From NCBI GenBank assembly GCA_015680685.1, contig MNCI01004501.1:620706-684705 (forward strand): a stretch of DNA of 64,000 nucleotides, read 5' to 3'. The first letter of the stretch is position 1. The number at the start of each line of letters is the position of its first letter. The notes under the pieces were generated by a model. It saw only the letters and a program-made list of their open reading frames with translations. It did not search any database and was not told the DNA's origin. Source of the DNA: Gnetum montanum. Its lineage: Eukaryota; Streptophyta; Gnetopsida; Gnetales; Gnetaceae. Positions 24,119-35,994 of this stretch are shown here, one piece after another. The translations under genes and the position numbers were made by a program.

Positions 24119-25330
24119 ATGCTTCCAAACAAGAAGATCGCTCAAGATTTTTTAAGAGAAATGGATGACATGAGAAATGCTCTCAAGCTCATTGTTGAGA
24201 AAATTGAAAAGCTTGGAGAGAGCAAAGAACATGCTACTCTACCAAAAGCATCTAAGCAAGGGTACAAGTCATGCAATTCTTCACCAAGATATTCTTCAAG
24301 ACATTCCTTTATGCCATCCCTTGAAGATGATATTCCTTTTTAAGATGACTACTTTAGAGAAGAAAAAGCTCAATATGATGTTTTTCTTCATGCTCCTAGT
24401 GTTGAAAATAAGGATTAAGACTTTATTTTTCCTAGGAAAGGGAAAAAGGAACTTCCTTCTAAGCCTCAAAGAAAGTAAGGTGAGGGAATTGAAGTCACTC
24501 TTGCAAAAGCTTTTAGAAATGCTTCAAGGATGCCTCATGTTAAAGTCAAATCCTTGAATGGCATGGAAGGAATTGGATCTTTTCTTTCTTGGTGGAAAAT
24601 GATTAATATATAATTTGAACTTAAAGATGTGGAAAATCATCAAAAGGTGTCTTTTGATGAAGCAAAATTGGAAGGCATAGCACTTGTATGGTGGGAGAAT
24701 GAAAGTCATTCTTAAAATGTGAACAATGAAACTCCTATCAAGGATTAGTCCTTAATGTAATTCATGCTCAAGCAAAAATTTGAGAAGACTCATCATAGAT
24801 AAGAGGCCATCCAAGAATTGAGGTACCTAAGGCAAGGTGATAAGAGTATGAAGGACTACTACATGAATTTTGTATGGCTTTCTAGCTTACAAAAGTTCAT
24901 TGGGATGATTATGAACAAGCATCTAAATTTCAAGGAGGACTTAAAGGGGAGTATCAACAAGAGCTAACCTTCTATGAGCTTTAAGCAATAGATGACACTT
25001 TTTAATTGGCTATTAAGGATGAGAAGAAACTTTAAGGATACAATAGAGGCCCAAAGATTTCTAAAGGCAAGGACTCCAAAGCTTCTAAAGGTGAGAAAGG
25101 AGCTAAGAAGAATGGAAATGTCAAAGAAGACACAAAGGAGAAGCAAGATAAGTTTAAGAAGGGCCAAGATTCCAAGAAAGACTATTTCAAGAATGGAAAG
25201 TGTTAAGGAAATAGCTATGCATCTAGACTTCAATGCTTTAAATGGTGAAAAGAGATACAAACAATGGGAGTGCAAAAAGCCAAAGATCTCCAAAGGCAAG
25301 AAACTTCAGATCTTGAAAAAGCAAGAATAC
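24119..25330 (+). pseudogene. H2 gag
   Basis: Starts MLPNKKIAQDFLREMDDMRN at 24119. The retrotransposon gag domain (PF03732-like) is seen in pieces: SFLSWWKMI (about 24570), VSFDEAKLEGIALVWWENE (about 24650-24700), RQGDKSMKDYYMNF (about 24830-24870). A Lys-rich stretch follows (25020-25200). The zinc knuckle near 25230-25275 (CFK then KRYKQWEC) has lost one Cys through a small deletion. Stops and at least two frameshifts break it. Confidence 0.75.
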
Positions 25331-25334
25331 TCTA

Positions 25335-28300
25335 ATGAAGGTAATTCTCATGCACCAATGATTGAAGATATCACTGAAATTAATTCTTGCACTTTTATGG
25401 GAAATGTTAATATCAATGAAAATCCTATAAGGAAGATGCTCTTTAGGATTGGAGCTAGGTGTCTAGATAGTGGTGAATGGATACACATTTTAATTGATGG
25501 TGGAGCTCAAGGAAATGTGATTTCTTCAAAGATTGTTTCTAAGCTTGGTTTGAAGACATTTTCACATCCTAAGTCCTATAGTATCCATTGGATATCTAAG
25601 GATCATTTTCAAGAGGTTAAGAAGAAGTGTATTTTGTCTTTTAAAATTGGTTCTTTTCAACACAAGGTACATTGAGACATCTTCCCTATTGATTATGTTG
25701 ATGTTATGTTAGGAAGACCTTGGAACTTTGATAACAAGGCTTTTTTTAGTGGTGCAAAAAATGTTTGGTCTATTTGAAGAGAAGATGGAATACACAAACT
25801 CATTCCTATGACTTGGTAGCACTATAAGGAAAATTTTCCTATTAATGCTTCATTGATCTTACCTCATGAGCAAGAGTACCTACAAGCACATGAAGAAGAT
25901 AGGCATGGTTTTGTCATCATGTCAACACTTACAATAAGTGAAGAGGAGCATAAAAAAACTTCCTCCAGTGGTGCAACCTTTGGCATTGGAATTTGCTGAT
26001 GTTTTCAAGGGAAAATTGGAAGGACTTCCACTAATGAGATCCATCCAACATCAAATAGACTTCATACTAGATTCTACAATTCCAAAGATAAAATCCTACT
26101 ACATGAATCCAAATCAAAATGAAGAATCGAGAAAGCAAGTGAATTACTATCTAATGGTTTTATTAAAGAATCCATCTCTCCTTGTGGCGTTCTAGCTATG
26201 TTAGTTTTCAAGAAGGACACTGATGAATTAAGGATGTGCATAAATTCTAAGGCTATTAATAGGATTACTATCAAGTATACATTTCCTATTCGTATGATTG
26301 ATGACATTCTTGATGTGCTTGCCAATGCTAATATTTTTTCTAAAATTGATTTAAAAAGTGGTTATCATCAAATAAGGATTAGACCAAGAGATGAATGGAA
26401 AATAACCTTTAAGACATTTAAGAGGCTCATGCATGAAGTTCGAAGAAATTTTATTGGTAAATGTTGCGTTGTTTTCTTTGATGATATTCTTGTTTACAGT
26501 TCTAAGGAAGAGGACCATGTACATCATTTGAGGATGATATGCTCCAAGTTACAAGAGGAAAAGTTGGTGATTAATGTGAAGAAATTCCACTTCATGAAGA
26601 AAGAGATTGTCTACCTAGGTCATGTTATCTCCAAGAACCAAGTTAAGATGGAACCAAGTAAGATAAAGGTAATTAAGAAATGGCCTTCACCTAAGGATGT
26701 GGGAGAGGTGAGATCTTTTCTTGGTTTGGCTGGCTTCTATAGGAGATTTTAAAAAAATTTTAGTTCCATTACATGGCCTATGCTTTCTTATTTGAAGAAA
26801 AACTCAGTATTTGTGTGGGATAATGAGAAAGAAAAATCCTTTCTAGTTGTGAAAGAAAAAAATTGTAGTGCTTCAGTTTTGGCAATTCCAAATTTCTCAA
26901 ATATTTTTGAAGTGAAAGTAGATGTAAGTGGGCTTCTATTTGAGGTGTTCTTTCTTAATAAGGTAAGCCAATTGCATTCTTTTCTAAAAAATTAAATAAA
27001 TCTAGACAAAAGTATAGTGTGTATGAAAAGGAGTTATATGCTATACTTCAATCCTTAAACATTGGAGACATTACTTGATAGGATTAGAATTTCTTTTATT
27101 TACTAATCATAGAGCACTTCAATTTTTAAATTCTTAAAAGAAATTGAGTGCCAAGCACATCAAATGAGTAGAGCTATTACAAGAATTTCATTTTGTTTTA
27201 AAACATAGGAGTAGGAAGTCTAATGTTGTGACTGATGCTTTATCTAGAGTCCATGTTGTTTCTTCTAATGTGAAAGTTCAAGGAATTAAGTCTTTTGCTT
27301 CATTATATCCTAATGATAAGGATTTTGGTATAATTTGGAAAGAGTTATCTTCCCCATTATTAGGAAGGACTACTCAATGGAAAGCTTATCATGTGAAGAA
27401 TGGGATTTTATTTAAGGTTGGAAAAATTTGTATTCCAAAGTATGATATCAGGTACAAACTCCTTGAAGAGAAACAACAAAGTGACTTGGCTACACATATG
27501 AGCAAGACCAAGACATTGGAATTGGTGAGCAAAAATTACTTTTGGCCAAATATGTATAGTGAAATTTGTAAACGAATGCTATACTTGTCAAAAGTTCAAA
27601 GGGGAAAAAGGTGTAGATGGTCATTATCTACCTTTGCCAATCACAAATGCTCCTTGGGAAAGTGTTTCTTTGGACTTTATTTGTGGCATTCCTAAGATAA
27701 GATCTAGTCATGATTATATACTTTTTGTAGTAGATAGATTTCCTAATATGGCTCATATTATTCCATGCAAGAAAAGTAGTGATGCTTCATATATTGCACA
27801 TTTATTCTTTTAGCATGTTGTAAGGCTACATGGCATTCCTTTAAACATTATGAGTGATAGGGATGTCAAGTTTATGAACCATTTTTGAAGATCACTTTGG
27901 AAACTACTTGGAACCAGGTTGTTTTTTTCCATAGCATATCACCTCCAAACTATCGAGGAAATTAAAGTTGTGAATAGATATCTATTGAAGATTTTGAGGT
28001 GCTTGTGTGGATCAACCTCAAAGGTGGAAAAACATGTTGGTCCATGCTGAATTCTCATACAATAATGATTCTCATTGTAGCATTGGTAAGAGTCCCTTTA
28101 TGGAAAACCATGGATTTTTACCAAGAATGGTTGATGAGCTAAGGAAATTTGAACATTGTGCCTCTTTGAGTTCAAACTTTGTTGAGAAAATGAGAGGATT
28201 GCATCAGCAAGTTAAATATCACTTGGAGAAAAAGATAAAGCTTATGTCTTTTTAGGACAATCAGGGCAAGATGACAATTAATTTTTACATTGGTGATTAT

Positions 28301-28710
28301 ATTTAGATCTACTGGACTAAAGAAAGGCCAAAAAATATGCACTTCTATAAGCTCAAGTCAAGAAGAATTGGACCATTTCAGATTAGGGCCAAAATCAATG
28401 AAAATGCTTATGAAATTAACTTACCTAATGATTTGCCTATTTCTTGTGTTTTTAATGTTTTAGATTTGAGCCCATACGATGGGAATGTGATTGCATTATA
28501 CTTGAGGGATAGTCTTGAGATCCTCAAGAATGCCCTTGAAGACTGAAACTTAGCCAAGCCACCAAGGAAAGCAATTGTGCTACAAGTAAGGGAGGCTAAG
28601 AGCATAATAAGCAAAAAAGTGCATGAGTACTTGGTGCATTGGAATGATGGAGGGTCTAAAAATGTCATTTGGATCCATGAGAAAGATTTGGCTTTGTGGG
28701 GGCTTAATGT
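25335..28710 (+). pseudogene. H2 pol: protease, RT, RNase H, integrase, chromodomain-like end
   Basis: Protease near 25430-25750 keeps ILIDGGAQGNVIS, with the Asp-Gly-Gly variant used by CRM/Reina relatives. RT (25960-26760) keeps KIDLKSGYHQIRI and VFFDDILVYS but lacks the ~30 residues between them that normally contain the PFGL.NAP.TF motif, so there is an internal deletion at FKTFKRLM. RNase H is broken at 26780-27240. Integrase has a zinc-binding part (CYTCQKFKG near 27590), SLDFICGIP and MSDRDVKF; the last catalytic Glu reads Lys (IKVVNR). At 28560-28700 VHEYLVHWNDGGSKNVIW and HEKDL resemble a chromodomain. The coding end is split by M2 and continues at 35129. Confidence 0.82.
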
Positions 28711-29599
28711 TGATGAGTGGTGAGGTACCCCTACACTCATCCATATGAATACGAGCGTTACACACGTGATCCGATCGAACTCCGCAGATGGACTAGTTGT
28801 GGCATCTAGATAGTTAGCCTTAGGTCGCAGTTCGTTGTCTTTCCACCTGGACCAGTATTAGCTTTGTCACATATGATTTAGTCCAAAGTGAGGTGTATGA
28901 TGGGTTTCTAATCTAATGCTACTCCTGAAGGCAATGGAAAGTAATATCATCTAAGCTAAGAGAGAAAGGGTAAGAGAATCTAAACTAGCCTAAGTGCGAT
29001 GAGCATCCATTCCTTGATTATCCGTACACACCTTGGACTTCATGCATGACTACCACTAGGATTACCAAGCACAAATCCTAGGTATGCTACTAGGTTACCA
29101 AGTAGTCACACTTAAATGTTCGTAATCAAGTCGTACTCATTCCACGTTTTAACATGAGTTTAAGGGTGAGAGAGATTAACTAGGAAAGTAGTAAATAATA
29201 ATTAATTAAATGATTAATCTAAGTGAATGCTACAATGCTGAAGTAATCTTTATCTTTATTGCCAGTCATGTGTGTGTCCAAGTACGTCACACTCGAATAA
29301 AGGATGCTGTACAATTACAATCACCACACTATGGGCATACACTGGGAAATATTCTAACTCTGGAATGGGAAAACTGCAAGAGTTTGGGTAAGGAACTAAA
29401 TCTAAGTGCCTAAAATTGGGAAAGCCACCTCTTATTTATAGAAATTGAGGTAGGCCGCGATATCACGTATGCAATATTGCGGTTAGGCTGCGATATTGCG
29501 TATGCGATATCACGTCGGCAGTGAGATCGTGGATGCGATATCGTGGGTGCAATATTGTGGGTGTGATATCATGTTTGTCAGCAAATTCATGACTCATCA
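28711..29599 (-). repeat. M2 3' LTR
   Basis: U3 array of GATATC-type motifs (GCGATATCAC, GCGATATCGTG, GTGATATCATG) at about 29575-29455, then TATA (CTATAAATAAG) near 29440, AATAAAGATA near 29257, and the end GAGTGTAGGGGTACC near 28735. More array units are present than in P1 or P3. Confidence 0.92.
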
Positions 29600-29782
29600 T
29601 ACCCCCATAACTGAATGAAAACTCATCATCGAGTTAGAGTGAGAACAAGCTCCATTGATTACACAGTGGATAGGTATGGGATTATTGACTAGCTAGAATG
29701 GATTCATGCCACAGTGTGAAGTCAGAAAAAAATTGAGACAAAACACAAAAGAAAATCCTATAATTACAAAATTGGATGGAAC

Positions 29783-30550
29783 TCATGTAGTTCCTGGTGG
29801 CAATGGCTCCTCCGTGGGTGTCTTTCCCTTTTCTTGCACTCCTGGTCTTAGGATTTGATGGCGTCAAAGTATGGCCTAGAGTTTCTCCTCTTGTAAGGCC
29901 TTGAGTGCCTTGGCATACGTGTAAGTTTTCACTTGTGCCATAGAGGCATCCCAGTCAGCCTTCTCTTTTTCTTCTGCCACCCTTTTATTCTCTGTTAATA
30001 GTTTATTAAGTTGCTCGGTTCTCAAAGTTTCTAGCTGGTTCTAAGCAACCTTGGCCCTGTATTCAGAAGGTTTAATACTTCTAAAATGGCTTGAACAGAG
30101 AAATCAATAGTCACACCACAAATGTTAACCATGGTGCCTTCTTCTTTGTTGTGCCAAAATTGGTACGTTTCCCCCTAGGTACCAGGCACCGCTTTCAGAG
30201 AGGGTAGGCCATAATGGGAACCCTTTGAGGTGATCCCTAATAGCCTTAGGAGCGAAATTTGCAAAAGATTCAAATTTTAACTGCACAATCATTGAAGCGA
30301 ATGTGGACTTTTCATGGATGGCCTGAACAAAATCTTAGGGCAACATGAGATGTTGTCCCTGTTTAGGTGCAGCAGCAGCTCCCCCTTCTGCCTACCCGAA
30401 CTGTACGGTAGGAGGATTTCCTTGATGAATGCTGAATGATTGTTCCTCTTGTTCTGCATGTTTTCTGGCAGGATGTTGTCTTCCACCTCTCCTAGATCAT
30501 TTGCTTCCACCTTGAGCAGGACCTTCCTGTTGTCCACGTTTCGGGGCCAT
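29783..30550 (-). pseudogene. M2 ORF2, internally deleted
   Basis: Starts at ATG 30550-30548 (MAPKRGQQEGPAQGG) and ends at TGA 29785-29783 (GKTPTEEPLPPGTT), 768 nt versus about 2744 in M1. It keeps SFSIHQ, KSTFASMIVQLKFESFA, HLKGFPLWPTLSESGAWYLG from the head, then jumps to the C-terminal coiled-coil end (LNKLLTENKRVAEEKEKADW, KALKALQEEKL). The middle ~2 kb is missing and the junction is near 30100. A frameshift and some stops are present. Shared start, order and stop with M1 argue that ORF2 was a real gene of this lineage. Confidence 0.65.
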
Positions 30551-32241
30551 CTGCAATCACACAGGGCCAAGCGTTAGTAAGGTTGTTTTTGAAGTTAAGT
30601 TATACCTTACTACTTGACTTAATTAATTAATTTATTTTATCTTCGTGTGATATTGCCCGAAAGATTGTAATCATGGGTCCTTTACTTAGGTGGTTTTTCA
30701 ATTTTTATTTCCCAGTGCACCTAGGGATAAAATTATTTTTGGCACAACTTATCATAGCCCTAGTGATGTGAGGCACAACAAAAATACTAAATTTTTAAAG
30801 GATTTTCTTGAAATCAATGTTGTAAGCTGAGGACATTAGGCTATTATGAAGGAGTTCTAGGGTAATTCCATTAATTTGAAAGGCACAATGGATGATGATG
30901 GTGTGGATTTTATCAATAAAACCTTGGGTGGTAAGAAAAAGGTTATGTGATGGTTCATGGGAACGTTGAAATTCAGAGGTGTAGTAGTAAGGAAAGAATG
31001 TTATGAAAAATAAGCTGAGGGTGAGAAATGGTATGTGTGAGCTATATCGTAAGTGAAGCTTACAAAAGATTACACAAGTGGGTCCTCCCCAAAGCAGGTT
31101 TCAACCTATAATGCCCTTGTGTAACCACACTTCAAGTGTCCGTGGGTACTAGAAGGGTTAGATGTAATCCACACTAATTCCACAAAACACACACATGTAA
31201 TTATCACCGGAATGAGATGCGAATTCTACCCCACACAAGACATGAGCTACAATTACATGAACAGTGAGATGAGACGAACTATAGAAAGGGATCGTAGAGA
31301 TTGGGACATGAGGTAACTAACCCAGGGCACAGTGAATCCTGCGTGTAAAGCATGATTAATGTGTCATTAACCCATTGTTCCAAGATCAGGACCAAGTCCA
31401 TTCCTCTGATCAGTTACACTGCATTGTTTCATCCAATGATGAGTGACTATGAGAGTACCATAACAACAAGGTGTACAATGACTTGGCGTTTAGTTCAAGG
31501 GAGGAGTGATTTTTGTTTTGTGGCACTTTTTTTTTTGAAATACTGAATCTAGAGAAGTCGCAAAACTTCAGGCATGGGTGCATGTCTTTCCAGTGGGACC
31601 CCCTAGAATAGCATTGGATTTTTTGAGTGCCCTTTCGGTTACTCTTACTCCCATTTTTCATTAGATCTACAAGGATCTTAGTACAACCACATTGCATGAT
31701 AACTCCCATAGATGTCACCAAAGAGAATCCGCAAGTCCCCTTGATGTCACACCCTAGTCATTCCCTCTTGGTCCATCCTTCTTCATTCTGGGTACAATGA
31801 ACACAAAATTAATTTTAAGTTTTAAGAATGTCAAGAATATCACTGTACCCTTGAACTGAACCTCTTATTCGTAGAATGGATGAGTGGGTGTATTGGGCTC
31901 ACTGTCCAAATAATTGATTACTCAAGACTCGATAACATAGAACACACCTCAACCAACAATCCACATGAGTGTTTTATTCATAGATGAGATTACTTATAAA
32001 AAACATAAAAGGAAAAAAAGAAAAAAAGATAAAAAGATAAAACAAGAAATTGAAAAATGAAAAACTGGAAAACAAAAAGTTGTAAAATCAAAGAAAATGA
32101 AAAATATTTATTAACCTTGTTTGTTATTTAGAATGGGGGATATCCCCCATAACTAAACGATTTAGGATGGCAAGGATTAATAAATGGAAAATGAGGATCC
32201 TTGCATGTTGGAAATATTTGGGCTTGGTCATATTTACCCCA
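30551..32241 (-). other. M2 untranslated region between gag and ORF2
   Basis: It matches M1 12577-14839 in patches: GTGGGTCCTCCCCAAAGCAGG at 31079-31099, ATGCCCTTGTGTAACCACAC just after, and GGGGGATATCCCCCAT near 32135. There is no conserved frame. The plus-strand frame at 31352 and the minus-strand frame at 31410-31721 are not supported. A single GTGATATTGC-like motif near 30648 may be the relic of an internal module like that of M1, but no TATA box is clear. Confidence 0.6.
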
Positions 32242-34110
32242 TCAGGGTTCACACACTTGATTATAATAAGCATAGTGGGGCAATTTGTACGATGTAGTTA
32301 CCGGATAACGAGTTGACCCACTATGATATTTGGGACCGTTAGATGGTATGCAAGGATTGGGTTGTCGCTCTCCATGTCTGTGTTCATTGGGCCGTATGAT
32401 TGTTGGAGTGTGAGTTGGTGGTCCTGATGAAGTTACATGAGGCGTTGGGTTCAAAGATAAGGATGCACCACAAGGTTGGACTTGTGCTGAGTTGGAGGGT
32501 GCAGTGGCCTCGGAATTGTGTTGTCCTTTCTTACTATCATGTTTAAAGAAGGGACGCTTTGGATGTCGAGGAGGCTTTTCACTATTGTTGGAAGTAGTAG
32601 CACAAGTAATGTTCATGGGTTGTTGCTGTTGCACAGACACCTTAGGAACAGTTGGTGGTAGTGTGGAAGGAGGGAAAGGATGAGAATGTTGAAAATGAGA
32701 AGAAGTGTAGGATACACAAGGTGGTGGTTGTGTTAGAGGCATGGGCTGATAGTATTGAGGAGAATGGTACCATGGTGAGATAGAGTATGTTGGCCCAGTT
32801 GGAGAAACAGGATGTTGAACTAGATAAGCATTTGGGTTCAAATGATAAGAAGGGTGTCTCCAGTCTAAGGGTGGCTTTCCCCATGACTGGGATTGTTGCC
32901 ACTGTGATCAAACACAATATCTCTATACGAACTCTAGATATAACATGTTTCCCCAATGCTCATGTAAATGTAACAATATTGGGCATTAGCCATTGGGGTG
33001 ATTGTACAGGCACATGTTGCATTCATACGTATGATTGGCAATTAAGATCTTATTTTTCTTATCCCTTCTTTCCAATTGTCTAATGTTTTGTCCTGCTTCT
33101 TGGGTTGTCAAAACTCTATCCCCAATAATATCAATAAATTCTCCACACTTTTTATATGTCCATTCCAACATCTTATTGATCTTTGCCTTAACTTCATCTA
33201 GTGATTGTTGTATCGACAAAGATGATTCTTTCTCCTTGTGATAGGTTGATTTCTCCTTTTTGTGATTATGGACCTTTGTTAAGTTGAGACTTTGGTCCCG
33301 TTGATGTTTTTCAACACTCTCCCATCTAGCCATTTCTCCTTCTTCTTTTGCTACATGCTTAAAAAGCTCTTGGACTTGATGGGGTCATAGTTCATATAGT
33401 TGACCTTAGACATACATCCCTAAGGTTTCTCTGGTTGCATCACGAAGCCCATCAATAATATGGTATGTTAGCCTTTCCTCGGAGAACTCATGGCCTGGAC
33501 AATTGTTTAATAGTGCGTAATATCTTTCTAAGGCCATGTCCATGGGTTGATGTTTTGCTTGTTTCCACTCTTGGATTTGTTTCCTCAAGGCTGACACTCT
33601 TGTGTAGGTTTGATATTTTTCATTAAATACTTCTACCATTGTTGACCAATGTTGTATTGAATTTGGTTTTAATGATCTATACCATAATTTTGCTTGGCCA
33701 ATGAGTGTCATAAGGAAGAGCTTGAGTTTTTGCCAACCATTGTCAATGTTGTTCCATGTACAGGCATAGTAGAAGGCTTGTAAATGTTGTTGCGGATCTA
33801 AGTCATAGCCTCCTGAAAAAGTAGGGAAGTTGTTTAAATCGAGCTTGGGTAGACGGCTTTGTTTACAATGCCTACGTGAGATTCGAACAACCTCTTGTAT
33901 TTGCATTAAGCTTGTAGTGGCCAGTAGGGGTTCATCGGCATCGAGTAATTTATGCTTTCGTGTGTTGTAATGACGTTGTTTTTGTTCATGTTTATAAGAA
34001 ACCCCTACCTCGGGTTGGGTACTCCAATCTTCATTTTCATATAGTTCGCTGGTTCTCCAATGAACTTCCTCACTAGGTGTGGCGTTATTATTGTCTTGTA
34101 GGAGAGGCAT
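32242..34110 (-). pseudogene. M2 gag (best-preserved gag of the family)
   Basis: One frame of 623 codons from ATG 34110 (MPLLQDNNNATPSEE) to TGA/TAG at 32242, broken by about five stops and no frameshift that I can see. The N-terminal linker is acidic. The capsid-like core at codons ~75-230 has LPKLDLNNFPTFSGGYDLD, QHLQAFYYACTWNNIDNGWQ, KLWYRSLKPNSIQHW, VFNEKYQTYTRVSALRKQI and HEFSEERLTYHIIDGLRDA. A Lys/Glu-rich helical stretch follows. The unusual knuckle CNMCLYNHPNG lies near 33020-32990. The C-terminal 200 residues (32841-32242) are rich in Pro, Gln, His and Ser. Gag would form the particle that packages the RNA. No protease follows. Confidence 0.85.
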
Positions 34111-34234
34111 GGTTGTGAAATTTGTGTGTGAAATTACATTTGACTTTTAATAATTATTTCTTTCTAAAAGATATATTGTTAAGTCCTTTACAGTGACCTT
34201 GTATGATATAACTAATCTAGATAACTAGCACTGT

Positions 34235-34251
34235 CCCTAGCAATGATGCCA
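34235..34251 (-). other. M2 primer binding site (tRNA-Asp type)
   Basis: TGGCATCATTGCTAGGG in element sense, starting two bases after the 5' LTR. Twelve of 17 bases match the tRNA-Asp complement. Confidence 0.7.
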
Positions 34252-34252
34252 A

Positions 34253-35123
34253 CGATGAGTGGCGAGGTACCCCTACACTCATCCATACGCATACGAGCAT
34301 TACATGCACAATCCAGTCGAACTCCGCAGATGGACTAGTTGTGGCATCTAGATAGTTAGCCTTAGGTTGCAGTTCACTCTCTTCCCACCTGGACTAGTAT
34401 TAACTTTGTCATGTATGGTTTAGTCCAAAGTGAGGTGTATGATGGTTTTCTAATCTAATGCTACTCCTGAAGGTAATGGAAAGTAAAGATCATCGAAGCT
34501 AAGAGAGAAAGGGTAAGAGAATCTAAACTAGCCTAAGTGCAATGAGCATCCATTCCTTGATTATCTATACATACCTTGGACTTCATGCACGACTACCACT
34601 GGGATTACCAAGTGCAGATCCTAGGTACACTATTGGGTTACCAAGTAGTCACACTTAAATGCTCGTAATCAAGTCGTACTCATTCCATGTTTTAACATGA
34701 GTTTAAGGGTGAGAGATATTAACTAGGAAAGTAGTAAATAATAATTAATTAAATGATTAATCTAAGTGAATTTTGCAATGATGAAGTAATCTCGATCTTT
34801 ATTGCCGGTCATGTGCATGTCCAAGTACGTCATACTCGAATAAAGGATGCTGTACAATTACAATCATCACATTGCAGGCATACACTGGGAAATATTCTAA
34901 CTCTGGAATGGAAAAACTGCAAGAGTTTGGGTAAGGAACTAAATCTAAGTGCCTAAAACTAGAGAAGCCACCTCTTATTTATAGAAATTGAGGTAGGCCG
35001 CGATATCTCATATGCGATATCACGTCGGCAGTGAGATCGTGGATGCGATATCGCGGGTGCGATATCGTGGATGCAATATCATGGGTGTGATATTGCGTCT
35101 GTTAGCAAATTCATGACTCATCA
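34253..35123 (-). repeat. M2 5' LTR
   Basis: It pairs with 28711-29599. The GATATC array (34998-35100) differs from the other LTR in order and in number of units, while the rest is nearly the same. First base C (CGATGAG) instead of T. Confidence 0.92.
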
Positions 35124-35185
35124 AATGCTATCTCAAGTGTACAACCAACTTGAGGACAAGTTTAAATTCTTAAGGATGGGAGAAA

Positions 35186-35990
35186 TGATGAGGACATCAC
35201 CTAGCCCATATCCAATCTTTGATATGTTTATCCATAGATGTTTGTGTGTTGTTGTGTTTGTATTTTTGTGTTATTTTGTTAATGATGATCTCAAGGTGTT
35301 TTTACATGTCTAAGAGTGTTTTGAAACTATTTGGATAAGTTTAGGATGTTCCAAGGGCTATTGGGGTTGTTTGGAGATGTTCTAAGGTTCTAGGCCATAA
35401 AATATGCATCTTTAACTTTGACCTTGGTAGAATAGACATCTACCTTGATAGTGAGATGTCTATACTAAATATTAGATGTCTTCACATCCTCAAGATGTCT
35501 AATATAAGACGTCTAATATGATTTTGAGACATGTACCCTAATATCTTTGCACTTGGGATAAACGTCTATTTTTTCTAGAGATCTCACACGAATTTTAATG
35601 GACATAAAATTAAATGGTAAATTGGAGGGAAGATGAAGAGATAGGGGAAGGATATAAATAGACCTTTTGGGCCTTCATTTTGATCAAGAGAGTCTAGATA
35701 AAGAGAGAGAGAGTCTAGGGAGAGAGAGATGAGTTGAGAGAAGAGTAGAGAGTGATAGAGTCTTGGCAAGGTGCCTTGATCAACATCCATGTGAGTGTGT
35801 GTTTTCTTTGATTGAGTGTGTGAGATTTTAATTGCATCTCTTGTTTGTCCTTAGGAATTGTGCTTCTTTTCATATGTAAATTTTTCATTTGAACAAGACT
35901 AAAGCTTTCATTTTTTGTTTCTTGTTCAAATTTCTTGTTTTGTGACTTTGAGAGATTTTGAATTATGGAATCCATGGAATCTCCTCATCA
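35186..35990 (+). repeat. H2 3' LTR
   Basis: It pairs with 22954-23770. AGACGTCTA-type motifs at 35420-35585, TATA (GATATAAATA) near 35650, (GA)-rich tract near 35700-35740. The LTR is preceded by the polypurine tract and followed by the TAAG target copy. Confidence 0.9.
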
Positions 35991-35994
35991 TAAG

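Larger units (their letters stand above)
28711..35123 (-). mobile_element. M2: non-autonomous Athila-like element with gag and deleted ORF2, inserted in H2
   Basis: LTRs at 28711-29599 (889 bp) and 34253-35123 (871 bp), ends TGATGAG or CGATGAG and CTCATCA. Flanks are AATGT (28706-28710) and AATGC (35124-35128), a 5-bp target duplication with one transition. The order in element sense is LTR, primer site, gag, untranslated region, truncated ORF2, polypurine tract (TTATGGGGGTA), LTR. No pol is present. Confidence 0.92.
22954..35990 (+). mobile_element. H2: Ty3/gypsy chromovirus (CRM/Reina-like), inserted in the LINE and interrupted by M2
   Basis: LTRs at 22954-23770 (817 bp) and 35186-35990 (805 bp), ends TGATGA...CATCA. 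Flanks are TAAG at 22950-22953 and TAAG at 35991-35994, a 4-bp target duplication. A Met-type primer site (TTGGCATCAAAGTAGC) is at 23773-23788 and a polypurine tract (AAGGATGGGAGAAA) ends at 35185. Gag, protease, RT, RNase H, integrase and a chromodomain-like tail are readable. M2 interrupts the last ~60 coding bases. Without M2 the element is about 6.6 kb. Confidence 0.9.
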
